Counted from the first letter of the stretch, positions 1-5,805 are shown. The stretch is 6,651 nt of DNA from Candidatus Caenarcanales bacterium (GCA_021299565.1 JAJTHA010000149.1:1-6651), one strand, 5' to 3'. The notes: generated by a model from the sequence alone, not told the origin. Translations and numbers: made by a program.

Positions 1-1202
1 GCAGCTTTCATATCACTTAAATTTCCCTGTGAAGTTAAATTTGTCTCTATCGGTTCAAGATACAAAACATTTTCTTTGTTTATTTCTTTAACCATGCTTT
101 TGCTATCTATCCCTGGAATATGTTTGCTTCTAGCTACATAGACATCAGCAATTAAAGCGATATGCGGAGCACCAGGAAAAGTTTTAAACACCTCAACAAA
201 TTCTTTCCATAATTGTTTGGTTCTTTCTGGATGGTGAGGTTGATAAACAAAAACTAGTTTTTGGGGCTTGAGTGACAAAGCTCCTTCAAGTACGGCTTTA
301 ATTTCTGTCGGGTGATGAGCATAGTCATCATAGACTTTTATTGATCCATTGTAATTTTCATTAATAAGTTCAAAGCGTCTTTGAATACCCGTGAATTTTT
401 CTAGAGCTTCAATGCTGGTTTGAGGATCTACTCCGAGTTCTTTGGCTGCAAGTACGGCAGCGAGTGCGTTTGAGTAATTATGAATGCCAGCAAGCTTTAA
501 TTTAAAGCTATAATTCACAAGATCATTTTTTGAGTATCTGATAGATTCTTTCTGGTATTTTTCTAAACTTGGATCATCGTTGCAAATGATTCGAATATTT
601 GCTCTATCCAAGAAGCTATAAAAGCAGTTTTGAATCTCTTGAAATCCACCAGGGTAATTTTCCAAATGATCAGGTTCTACACTAGTAACCACAGCCAGAT
701 AAGGATTGGTTTTCATAAAGCTTTTATCAGACTCATCGCCTTCTAGTACAAAATACTGACCATCACTGCCTTTGCCGTTACTGTTGTAATTTGACAAAAT
801 TCCCCCAATCGCAAAGCTTGGATTAAGTCCAGCGTAAACCAATATGTGAGCTAACATCGCACTTGTCGTGGTTTTGCCGTGAGTACCACTGACAACAATT
901 TGTTTATAGCCTTCACTCAAGAAATTCAACATGTCAGACCTGTGCCAGATTTCTATCTTGCGTGAAACAAGCTCTTTGTATTCAGGATCTTCAGCATTAA
1001 TCGCGGTGCTTCTTACAACTAGGTCAATATCAGCATCTAAAGGATCATTTTGTTTATAAGACAAATCGCTTTTTGAGATTTTCAGATCACTCGAATATAT
1101 ACCTGCTGTTTTGCGCTCTTCTATGATCCTAATTAGTGCGCTCATGCCTATTCCCTCGGCGCCTAGAAATCTTATGTGTTTGTATTTGAGTTTGGTTTGC
1201 AT
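1..1202 (-). CDS. murC: UDP-N-acetylmuramate--L-alanine ligase MurC, 3' end beyond window
   Basis: Cytoplasmic Mur ligase that uses ATP to join L-alanine to UDP-N-acetylmuramic acid, the first amino acid added in peptidoglycan precursor synthesis. My translation from the ATG at 1202 gives 400 uninterrupted residues, then runs off the left edge. MurC proteins are usually about 440-480 residues, so the last 50 or so are missing, including the usual C-terminal MGAGD region. Visible: N-terminal UDP-binding loop GAEGIGMSAL (residues 14-23), ATP P-loop GTHGKTTT (106-113), the EGDESD acidic motif (154-159), VEPDHLENY (175-183), YDDYAHHPTEI (291-301), and YQPHHPERTK (320-329) opening the C-terminal ligase domain. 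The DDYAHHPTE motif favours MurC over MurD, MurE or MurF. Oddity: the UDP loop is normally GxGGxGMS, but the third position is Glu16 here. It starts 5 nt after the metK stop with no clear SD, so it is probably read from the metK transcript. Confidence 0.93.
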   Translation of the reverse strand, partial: MQTKLKYKHIRFLGAEGIGMSALIRIIEERKTAGIYSSDLKISKSDLSYKQNDPLDADIDLVVRSTAINAEDPEYKELVSRKIEIWHRSDMLNFLSEGYKQIVVSGTHGKTTTSAMLAHILVYAGLNPSFAIGGILSNYNSNGKGSDGQYFVLEGDESDKSFMKTNPYLAVVTSVEPDHLENYPGGFQEIQNCFYSFLDRANIRIICNDDPSLEKYQKESIRYSKNDLVNYSFKLKLAGIHNYSNALAAVLAAKELGVDPQTSIEALEKFTGIQRRFELINENYNGSIKVYDDYAHHPTEIKAVLEGALSLKPQKLVFVYQPHHPERTKQLWKEFVEVFKTFPGAPHIALIADVYVARSKHIPGIDSKSMVKEINKENVLYLEPIETNLTSQGNLSDMKA

Positions 1203-1207
1203 CTAAT

Positions 1208-2470
1208 TTAAGCTGCAAGCTTCAAAGCTTCAAGACTTGATTTAAGTTCACTTACTTTATCAAGTGCTTCCCAAGGTAGTTTCAAGTCAGGTCTACCAAA
1301 ATGTCCATAAGCAGCAACGTCTTGATAGAATCTGCCACCGTTTAGTTTAGGCATTTCTCTTAGTTTGAAGTTTTGGATGATTGAATAAGGTCTAAAATCA
1401 AAAACCTTATTAACGATTTCAGTGATTTTATAATCATCAACAAGCCCAGTACCAAAAGTATCAACAAAGACACTCGTTGGTCTAGCAACACCAATAGCGT
1501 ATGATAATTGGATTTCACACTTAGTCGCTAAGCCAGCAGCAACTATATTTTTAGCTGCATGTCTTGCTGCGTAAGCAGCAGATCTATCAACTTTGGTAGG
1601 GTCTTTGCCTGAAAAAGCTCCGCCGCCGTGTCTAGCGTAACCACCATAGGTATCAACGATGATTTTGCGTCCAGTTAAGCCAGCATCTCCTTGAGGACCA
1701 CCTGTAACGAATCTACCAGATGGATTAAAAAAGAATTTGGTTTTGGCATCTGGTTTAAGTTCGTAGTTTGCAAAAACAGCATCTACAACTTTTGCCTTAA
1801 GATCTTTTGCGATAATCTCTTGAATCTTGTCATTGTCCACAATGCCGTTAATGACAGGGTCGTGTTGAGTCGAAATCAAAACAGTATCTATTCTAGATGG
1901 TTTGCCGTTTTCGTATTCAAGCGTAACTTGCGCTTTTGAATCTGGTCTTAGGTAATTGATACTAGCGTCATTGCGTCTAACATCAGCTAGTTGTTTCATA
2001 AGTTGATGCGAAAGAGTTATAGCTAAAGGCATAAATTCAGTTGTTTCATTACAAGCAAAACCAAACATCAAACCTTGATCGCCAGCACCATAGCTATCAG
2101 CTAGATCAGACGATTCACCTTCTCTTTGTTCTTTTGCTTTTGTTACACCCGCGGAAATATCAGGTGATTGCTGGTCGAGTGTTACCATCACAGCACAGGT
2201 ATCAGCGTCAAAGCCACCACTTGATTTGCCTGTATAGCCAATCTCACGAATTTTGTTGCGGGCGATTTCATTTACTGGTGCGTAGCATTCAGTTGTAATT
2301 TCTCCACCGACTACTACTAAACCCGTTGTACAAAAAGTTTCACAGGCGATTCTTGAGTTTGGATCTTGAGTTAAAATTGCGTCTAGGACAGCGTCAGAGA
2401 TTTGATCGCAGATTTTGTCTGGATGTCCTTCGCTTACTGATTCTGATGTGAACAAATATTTATTTGACAT
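1208..2470 (-). CDS. metK: S-adenosylmethionine synthetase (methionine adenosyltransferase)
   Basis: Makes S-adenosylmethionine from L-methionine and ATP in the cytosol, releasing phosphate and diphosphate. The family usually works as a dimer of dimers. The 420-residue length is in the bacterial range, which is often 380-420. Visible: N-terminal FTSESVSEGHPDKICDQ (7-23) with the ATP/Mg ligands His16 and Asp18; signature 1 GAGDQG (128-133); GGPQGDAGLTGRKI (257-270); the phosphate-binding signature 2 GGGAFSGKD (282-290), followed by PTKVDRSAAY; and the C-terminal AYGHFGR (387-393). No key residue appears to be missing. The phrasing (FGFACNET, FYQDVAAYGHFGRPDL) resembles cyanobacterial MetK as I remember it. 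The start is fixed by the family N-terminus. No SD sequence precedes the ATG; an extended -10 box ends 7 nt before it, so the message may be leaderless. No SAM riboswitch can fit in such a leader. murC follows 5 nt downstream. Confidence 0.98.
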   Translation of the reverse strand: MSNKYLFTSESVSEGHPDKICDQISDAVLDAILTQDPNSRIACETFCTTGLVVVGGEITTECYAPVNEIARNKIREIGYTGKSSGGFDADTCAVMVTLDQQSPDISAGVTKAKEQREGESSDLADSYGAGDQGLMFGFACNETTEFMPLAITLSHQLMKQLADVRRNDASINYLRPDSKAQVTLEYENGKPSRIDTVLISTQHDPVINGIVDNDKIQEIIAKDLKAKVVDAVFANYELKPDAKTKFFFNPSGRFVTGGPQGDAGLTGRKIIVDTYGGYARHGGGAFSGKDPTKVDRSAAYAARHAAKNIVAAGLATKCEIQLSYAIGVARPTSVFVDTFGTGLVDDYKITEIVNKVFDFRPYSIIQNFKLREMPKLNGGRFYQDVAAYGHFGRPDLKLPWEALDKVSELKSSLEALKLAA

Positions 2471-2477
2471 AGTGCGT

Positions 2478-2486
2478 ATTGTAACA
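2478..2486 (-). promoter_or_regulatory. Extended -10 promoter of metK
   Basis: On the minus strand the sequence reads TGTTACAAT: a TGn extension plus TACAAT, five of six matches to the TATAAT consensus. No convincing -35 box lies at 16-18 bp, which is typical of extended -10 promoters. The box ends 7 nt before the metK ATG, so transcription would begin at or next to the start codon. Seen: the motif and its spacing. Inferred: its use. Confidence 0.55.
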
Positions 2487-2613
2487 ATTTATGTCTTGTC
2501 GTGCTCTAATCTTCGTTTTTTTTTCTATAATCTGGCTGATGCGGTTAATTGATTTCGTCTTCTTTGCACTTAGGCAAATAATTATTAGTGCTAGCGAAGC
2601 GAATAGGCGAAGG

Positions 2614-2649
2614 AACACATTTCGCGAGTGCTCGCCAGCGAAATGTGTT
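2614..2649. repeat. Perfect 12-bp inverted repeat (hairpin)
   Basis: The left arm AACACATTTCGC (2614-2625) is exactly complementary to the right arm GCGAAATGTGTT (2638-2649), with a 12-nt loop. An alternative inner pairing, GCGAG (2624-2628) with CTCGC (2631-2635), is also possible. No T-run follows on either strand and no gene ends here, so it is not an ordinary terminator. It directly abuts the 28-bp dispersed repeat, so the two may form one mobile or regulatory repeat unit. Confidence 0.85.
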
Positions 2650-2675
2650 GCCTGAGCCCAGCGGAGCGGGTGCAT
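2648..2675 (+). repeat. 28-bp dispersed repeat, copy 1
   Basis: This copy matches the reverse complement of 5888-5915 at 24 of 28 positions, with a 16-bp identical core GAGCCCAGCGGAGCGG at 2654-2669. The core is markedly GC-rich for this window. Both copies are intergenic and sit among inverted repeats, as expected for a dispersed extragenic element family. Function unknown. Confidence 0.75.
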
Positions 2676-2714
2676 ATAGCTAAGAGCGCAAATATAAGAT
2701 CGGTATGTCGTTTT

Positions 2715-2723
2715 TGCTATTAT
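2715..2723 (+). promoter_or_regulatory. Possible extended -10 promoter for the acidic orphan gene
   Basis: The sequence TGCTATTAT is a TGn extension plus TATTAT, five of six matches to the consensus. Transcription would start near 2730, giving a leader of about 60 nt before the ATG at 2790. No good -35 box is visible. Confidence 0.35.
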
Positions 2724-2789
2724 CTCGATCCTTTCCTAGCCTAATTAGTTGAGTTAAAAAATGCCAAAATCAGCCAATTATATGCCTAG

Positions 2790-3212
2790 ATGGCACGTTC
2801 AAGCATAGAAGAATTACTAACAGAAATCTTGGTGATCAAGGATCTTTATATCTGCGGTCGCATGAATCAGTCAATATGCTTTGCGGTAGTTGGTGCCGGT
2901 CAAGAAAAAGGTTTTACAAAAGGTAATTGGCAAGAATACGAAGAATTGAGTGAGTCTTATATCAAAGATTCGATAGCAGAGCTTTTTTACAGACAAGAAG
3001 AGTTGATAGAGAAATTAGAAGAGTTCGGTGCAATTTCAGCAAATATAGTTTTTGATACTTGCTATCTAGATTTTGATGATGAACTTATTAATGACATGAT
3101 GACAGATTTTTATGGCGGCAAAGACAGCGTAGCTTTTGCTAGTTCGTATAATTATTTTTCAGAAGATTTCAATGCAATTTTTGCAGAGTTTGTAATTAAT
3201 GAATTGAATTAA
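2790..3212 (+). CDS. Hypothetical acidic protein, 140 residues
   Basis: I do not recognise this protein. It is strongly acidic: by my count 28 Asp/Glu against 9 Lys/Arg. It has three cysteines (in YICGR, SICFA and DTCYL), no signal peptide and no membrane segment, so it should be a soluble cytoplasmic protein. Residues 41-80 are Glu-rich and look helical (WQEYEELSESYIKDSIAELF, then EELIEKLEEF); the C-terminal part is rich in Phe, Tyr and Asp. An intact frame of this length, AT-rich like its neighbours and ending in a tidy stop overlap with the next gene, supports a real gene. No SD sequence precedes the ATG. Met25 (position 2862) is a possible later start but also lacks an SD. It stands alone on its strand, divergent from metK, so context gives no functional clue. 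Confidence 0.72.
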   Translation: MARSSIEELLTEILVIKDLYICGRMNQSICFAVVGAGQEKGFTKGNWQEYEELSESYIKDSIAELFYRQEELIEKLEEFGAISANIVFDTCYLDFDDELINDMMTDFYGGKDSVAFASSYNYFSEDFNAIFAEFVINELN

Positions 3213-3218
3213 TTTTTT
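3194..3218 (+). terminator. Weak AT-only hairpin with T-run after the orphan gene
   Basis: AATTAAT (3194-3200) can pair with ATTAATT (3208-3214) around a 7-nt loop, followed by four more Ts. It spans the orphan gene's TAA stop and lies partly inside the end of the convergent prenyl synthase gene. The stem is all A-T, so this is at best a weak intrinsic terminator. Confidence 0.22.
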
Positions 3219-4210
3219 CTATCTATAACATAATCTAAAAGAGCTTCAAGAGATTTTTTGGCAGCAGAAGGAGCCAACTGCTCCAAAGACAATTTGGCTT
3301 GCTGAGCGTATTCTATCGCTTTGTCAAAACTTTTTTCAATCCCTTGATATTTATTAATTAGTGTCAATAATTCATCGATTAATTGTTTGTTTTTGTCATT
3401 TCTCAACTCGTCTATAATCGCAATGATTCTTGCCTTGTCTTCGGTCGAAGCTTGATCTATAGCAATCAAAACAGGCAAATTGATTTGCCCTTCCAAAACA
3501 TCTGATAGATTGGGTTTACCAAGAGTTGTGGCATCTGCTGTGAAATCCAAAATATCATCGACAATTTGAAAAACCATTCCTAAATTTTTGCCATAATTTT
3601 TAAATGCATTTTGAATTTGAGGACTAGAATTTAATACAATAGTCGGGCTCAAGCAAGCTGCTTCAAAAAGTGAAGCGGTTTTTTTGTAATTCTTTAGGTA
3701 ATAAAATTCATAATCACAAGAAGTATCAAATTTCTTTTCTACTTGCCAAATTTCACCATCACAAAGCTCTTGTAAGACATTTGCAAAAATGCTGGTTACT
3801 TCATTATTGCCAATTTTACCCAGATTAACAGCTGCTCTAGCGAACATGAAATCCCCGCTAATAACAGTAATAGCGCTAGCCCACTTACTATGAACAGTAG
3901 CTTTGCCGCGTCTGATTAGTGAGTTGTCGATAATGTCATCATGCACTAAACTTGCAGTGTGAATTAATTCAGCTATTTCAGCTATTAAAAAAACTTTTTC
4001 ATCAATTTTTTCAGTTAAGGTTTTAGCGACAAGAAAGCTTAAAGCTGGTCTCAATCTTTTGCCGCCTGCTGCAAAAATATCTTGCATGATAGTACAAAGA
4101 GATCTTGAGCTTGTGCTAATTTCGTTAATTAATCTTGAATCAAAATCCTTAAGCTCATTACTTATGGGATCAAAAATTGTGTTTAGTGTTGTGCTGCATA
4201 TAATCTGCAT
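3209..4210 (-). CDS. Long-chain trans-polyprenyl diphosphate synthase (IspB-like)
   Basis: Extends allylic prenyl diphosphates with isopentenyl diphosphate units, most often to make the side chain of a quinone. It is 333 residues, close to the bacterial norm of about 320-340. Visible: the substrate-binding GGKRLRP (49-55); the first aspartate-rich motif DDIID (91-95) in ELIHTASLVHDDIID; RRGKATVHS (100-108); and the second aspartate-rich motif DDILD (218-222) in FQIVDDILDF, followed by LGKPNLSD. Small residues just before the first motif (HTASLVHDD) match long-chain enzymes such as IspB rather than farnesyl synthases, which carry bulky aromatic residues there. Exact chain length cannot be read from sequence. 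Start: this ATG gives about 48 residues before GGKRLRP and lies 8 nt after a TATAAT box, with no SD. It is divergent from tadA across only 26 bp. Confidence 0.93.
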   Translation of the reverse strand: MQIICSTTLNTIFDPISNELKDFDSRLINEISTSSRSLCTIMQDIFAAGGKRLRPALSFLVAKTLTEKIDEKVFLIAEIAELIHTASLVHDDIIDNSLIRRGKATVHSKWASAITVISGDFMFARAAVNLGKIGNNEVTSIFANVLQELCDGEIWQVEKKFDTSCDYEFYYLKNYKKTASLFEAACLSPTIVLNSSPQIQNAFKNYGKNLGMVFQIVDDILDFTADATTLGKPNLSDVLEGQINLPVLIAIDQASTEDKARIIAIIDELRNDKNKQLIDELLTLINKYQGIEKSFDKAIEYAQQAKLSLEQLAPSAAKKSLEALLDYVIDRKN

Positions 4211-4218
4211 CTGTACTG

Positions 4219-4226
4219 ATTATAAT
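4219..4226. promoter_or_regulatory. Symmetric -10 box shared by the prenyl synthase gene and tadA
   Basis: The 8-bp palindrome ATTATAAT contains a perfect TATAAT on each strand: plus 4221-4226, minus 4224-4219. The minus-strand box ends 8 nt before the prenyl synthase ATG; the plus-strand box ends 10 nt before the first tadA ATG. A weak minus-strand -35 candidate, TTGCAT (4248-4243), sits 18 bp away inside tadA; no plus-strand -35 was found. Since only 26 bp separate the two genes, promoters for both must be here or inside the coding sequences. Confidence 0.55.
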
Positions 4227-4236
4227 CCCCGGTGCT

Positions 4237-4680
4237 ATGCTTATGCAAATGCTAGATCATAACTACTTTATGCAAAAAGTTATTGATTTGAGCCTGCTTA
4301 GCGATACATCTGAAGTTCCAGTTGCTGCAATTATTGTTAAAAATCAAGAAATTATAGCGACGGGATTCAATACTAGGCAAAGAGAACAGGATATTATAGG
4401 TCACGCTGAAATAAACGCTCTTAGGCAAGCGAATAAAGCATTAGGAACTTGGAATCTTAATGATTGTCTTATGTATGTTAATCTTGAACCTTGTCCAATG
4501 TGCGCGGGTGCAATATTGCAGGCACATATAAAAGAATTGGTTTTTGGTGCTTACGAGACCAAATCTGGTGCTTTTGGGTCTCGTTATAATCTGGTAACCA
4601 ATAATATGAAAATTATCGGCGGTATCAAAGAACAAGAATGTTTGCATTTGATACAAAAGTTTTTTGCTAAATTGCGCTAG
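4237..4680 (+). CDS. tadA: tRNA-specific adenosine deaminase TadA
   Basis: Zinc-dependent deaminase that converts adenosine 34 of tRNA-Arg(ACG) to inosine, letting one tRNA read several arginine codons. It is essential in many bacteria. At 147 residues it is slightly short for the family (about 150-170). Visible: the zinc and catalytic motif HAE (His56, Glu58) and PCPMC (Cys86, Cys89) in NLEPCPMCAGAI, the standard CDA-fold pattern; also GAFGSRYNLV (111-120) in place of the usual GAxGS stretch. Residues before FMQKVIDLS are few, so the N-terminus is compact. Three in-frame ATGs (residues 1, 3 and 5) are all possible starts and none has an SD; the first is chosen because it is nearest the -10 box. 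TadA is separated from guanine and cytidine deaminases by the EPCPMCAGAI wording. Its stop overlaps the stop of the convergent HTH gene. Confidence 0.93.
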   Translation: MLMQMLDHNYFMQKVIDLSLLSDTSEVPVAAIIVKNQEIIATGFNTRQREQDIIGHAEINALRQANKALGTWNLNDCLMYVNLEPCPMCAGAILQAHIKELVFGAYETKSGAFGSRYNLVTNNMKIIGGIKEQECLHLIQKFFAKLR

Positions 4681-5300
4681 CCGATGAACTTATGATCATT
4701 ATTTAGGTTTGCAATAAAATCTTTTGGATCATTAAAAATATTTTCAAGATTAATCTCGCTAGTTTCTTTGGCTAATCTTTTGAGTTTGTTAGAAGAGAAA
4801 AGCCCTCTTAAAAAAGCACTGATAAATAATTCAACCCTTGAGTTTTTTTCTTTATTGTCTTTGGTGTCTATGCTAAAAACATCAAAAAGGTTAGCTAGTC
4901 TCAGTTCTACGGTCTTGTCACTAATCTCAAGCAGCCTTGCAATAGATTTATTTGAAAAGCCTACGCACATTAGATACAAAGTGTTTAGTGATTTGCTGTC
5001 CAAATTATCTATGTTTCTAAGTGGGTTATTGCTTTGGTATTCAATAATATTTTTATTGATAATTAACATCAATAGCCTTAATCGTGGGTTAAAGATTTTT
5101 GAATCGATATTTAGTTTTTTGACTAATGAATTCAAAATCCTCTCAACACTTTTGATAGGGATTTGACATTTTTCTACTATGGTTGAATTGCTGTTTCCTT
5201 GAGCCAGACTTAAAATTATGTTTTTTTGTTTTTCGTTAAAAGTCAATTCTGAACTGTTTTTGAGCAGAATATCAAATGATAGATTTATGTTTTGGTTAAT
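4677..5300 (-). CDS. Small protein with two tandem LuxR/GerE-type HTH domains
   Basis: Probable DNA-binding regulator; target unknown. Two LuxR_C-like segments follow each other. Numbering from the TTG at 5246, the first covers residues 1-62 (LTFNEKQ, LSLAQGNSN, SVERILNSLVKKLNI) and the second 83-149 (LDSKSLNTL, GFSNKSIARLLEISDKTVEL, then SRVELF). Both keep the G-x-S-N, I-A/V and S/T-V pattern of the recognition helix region; the second is the better match. There is no receiver, autoinducer-binding or other sensor domain, and a polar tail of about 40 residues ends the protein. Start: TTG 5246 has no SD. The frame stays open up to the bcp stop, and an ATT at 5300-5298 lies 6 nt after a perfect AAGGAG, so I chose ATT (207 residues). 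Leu19 is then the Leu of the canonical LT that opens a LuxR domain. Likely co-transcribed with bcp. The domain call is from pattern recognition only. Confidence 0.75.
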   Translation of the reverse strand: MNQNINLSFDILLKNSSELTFNEKQKNIILSLAQGNSNSTIVEKCQIPIKSVERILNSLVKKLNIDSKIFNPRLRLLMLIINKNIIEYQSNNPLRNIDNLDSKSLNTLYLMCVGFSNKSIARLLEISDKTVELRLANLFDVFSIDTKDNKEKNSRVELFISAFLRGLFSSNKLKRLAKETSEINLENIFNDPKDFIANLNNDHKFIG

Positions 5301-5303
5301 AAA

Positions 5304-5789
5304 CTACTCCTTAGAGAATTTTTTGACATCTTCAATAACTTCAGCAGCGTGTGCTTCAGGTTTGACTTTGATATAGTGTTTGGCGATAATTCCTTCTGGG
5401 TTAATTAAAAACGAGTCTCTTTGTATGCCCATGTATTTTTTGCCGTACATAGATTTTTCTACCCAGACACCATATTTGTTTACTAATTCTTGCTTGGTAT
5501 CAGCCAATAGAGTAAAAGAAAGAGAATGCTTTTCGATAAATTTTTGGTGCTTTTTAGCATCATCACAACTGACACCAACAACTTCTACATTGAGTTTTTT
5601 GAGTTTGCTGATATTGTCTTCTAGGGTGCAGGCTTGTGTTGTGCAGCCTGGTGTTAGGTCTTTTGGATAAAAATATAATAGAAGCCATTTACCTTTGTAG
5701 TCTTCAAGGGTTTTGATTTCACCGTTTTGATCTTCGGTTTTGAATTTCGGGGCTTTGCTGCCTACTTTAGGGTTTGTTGTTGTAGTCAT
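5304..5789 (-). CDS. bcp: Peroxiredoxin, BCP/PrxQ type (thiol peroxidase)
   Basis: Reduces hydrogen peroxide and organic hydroperoxides through a reactive cysteine, normally recharged by thioredoxin. From the ATG at 5789 it is 161 residues, close to E. coli BCP (about 156). Visible: the thioredoxin-fold stretch LLYFYPKDLTPGCTTQAC, with the peroxidatic Cys49 in PGCT and a second cysteine five residues on (Cys54), the spacing of atypical two-cysteine BCP/PrxQ enzymes; then VVGVSCDD, LLADT, YGVW, and the Arg in IQRDSFLI. No signal peptide, so cytoplasmic. An upstream in-frame GTG (5819) would add ten residues, but it has no SD and precedes the -10 box, while MTTTTNPKVGSKAPKF matches the family N-terminus; I therefore use ATG 5789. 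It leads a probable operon with the tandem-HTH gene, whose SD lies in its last codons. Confidence 0.94.
   Translation of the reverse strand: MTTTTNPKVGSKAPKFKTEDQNGEIKTLEDYKGKWLLLYFYPKDLTPGCTTQACTLEDNISKLKKLNVEVVGVSCDDAKKHQKFIEKHSLSFTLLADTKQELVNKYGVWVEKSMYGKKYMGIQRDSFLINPEGIIAKHYIKVKPEAHAAEVIEDVKKFSKE
5307..5312 (-). promoter_or_regulatory. SD sequence inside the end of bcp, for the tandem-HTH gene
   Basis: The last two sense codons of bcp (Lys-Glu) read AAGGAG, a full SD core. Then come the bcp stop TAG, three Ts, and an in-frame ATT. The 6-nt spacing to ATT is suitable for initiation, while TTG 5246 is about 60 nt away. This decides the start proposed for the HTH gene and implies translational coupling to bcp. 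Confidence 0.6.
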
Positions 5790-5796
5790 AGAAAGA

Positions 5797-5805
5797 ATAT
5801 TAGCA
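5797..5805 (-). promoter_or_regulatory. Extended -10 promoter of bcp
   Basis: The minus strand reads TGCTAATAT: a TGn extension plus TAATAT, a moderate -10 match. It ends 7 nt before the chosen bcp ATG, the same spacing as at metK, again with no SD between. Transcription would begin at or beside the start codon. No clear -35 was found. Confidence 0.45.

Larger units (their letters stand above)
2471..2789. other. Divergent intergenic region between metK and the acidic orphan gene
   Basis: These 319 bp lie between two divergently read genes. The edges carry candidate promoters for each. The middle, 2590-2675, is visibly GC-richer than the surroundings and holds a strong hairpin (2614-2649) and a 28-bp repeat (2648-2675) whose second copy lies upstream of flagellin. 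I see no convincing protein gene; the open minus-strand frame across the repeats has repeat-derived composition and overlaps the metK start. A short frame, ATG 2761 to TAG 2808, overlaps the start of the orphan gene and is treated as a finding. Confidence 0.7.

Noticed and set aside
1691..2298. Plus-strand open frames inside metK
   Set aside because: They lie opposite a full-length, motif-complete metK and show no family features.
2460..2675. Minus-strand open frame of 71 codons upstream of metK
   Set aside because: It runs through the hairpin, the dispersed repeat and the metK promoter and overlaps the metK start; no recognisable protein features.
2471..2790. SAM riboswitch for metK
   Set aside because: The likely promoter is 7 nt from the ATG and no SAM riboswitch core is seen on the minus strand.
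4059..4262. Plus-strand open frame over the 5' end of the prenyl synthase gene and the start of tadA
   Set aside because: It overlaps two well-supported genes and the divergent promoter.
4441..4656. Minus-strand open frame inside tadA
   Set aside because: Shadow of tadA, whose zinc motifs are intact in the other frame.
4768..5166. Plus-strand frame of 132 codons opposite the tandem-HTH gene, looking hydrophobic
   Set aside because: Leu/Ser/Ile-rich composition is what the antisense of an AT-rich Lys/Asn/Glu-rich gene gives; the HTH frame has real domain patterns.
5380..5670. Plus-strand open frame inside bcp
   Set aside because: Shadow of a clear peroxiredoxin.
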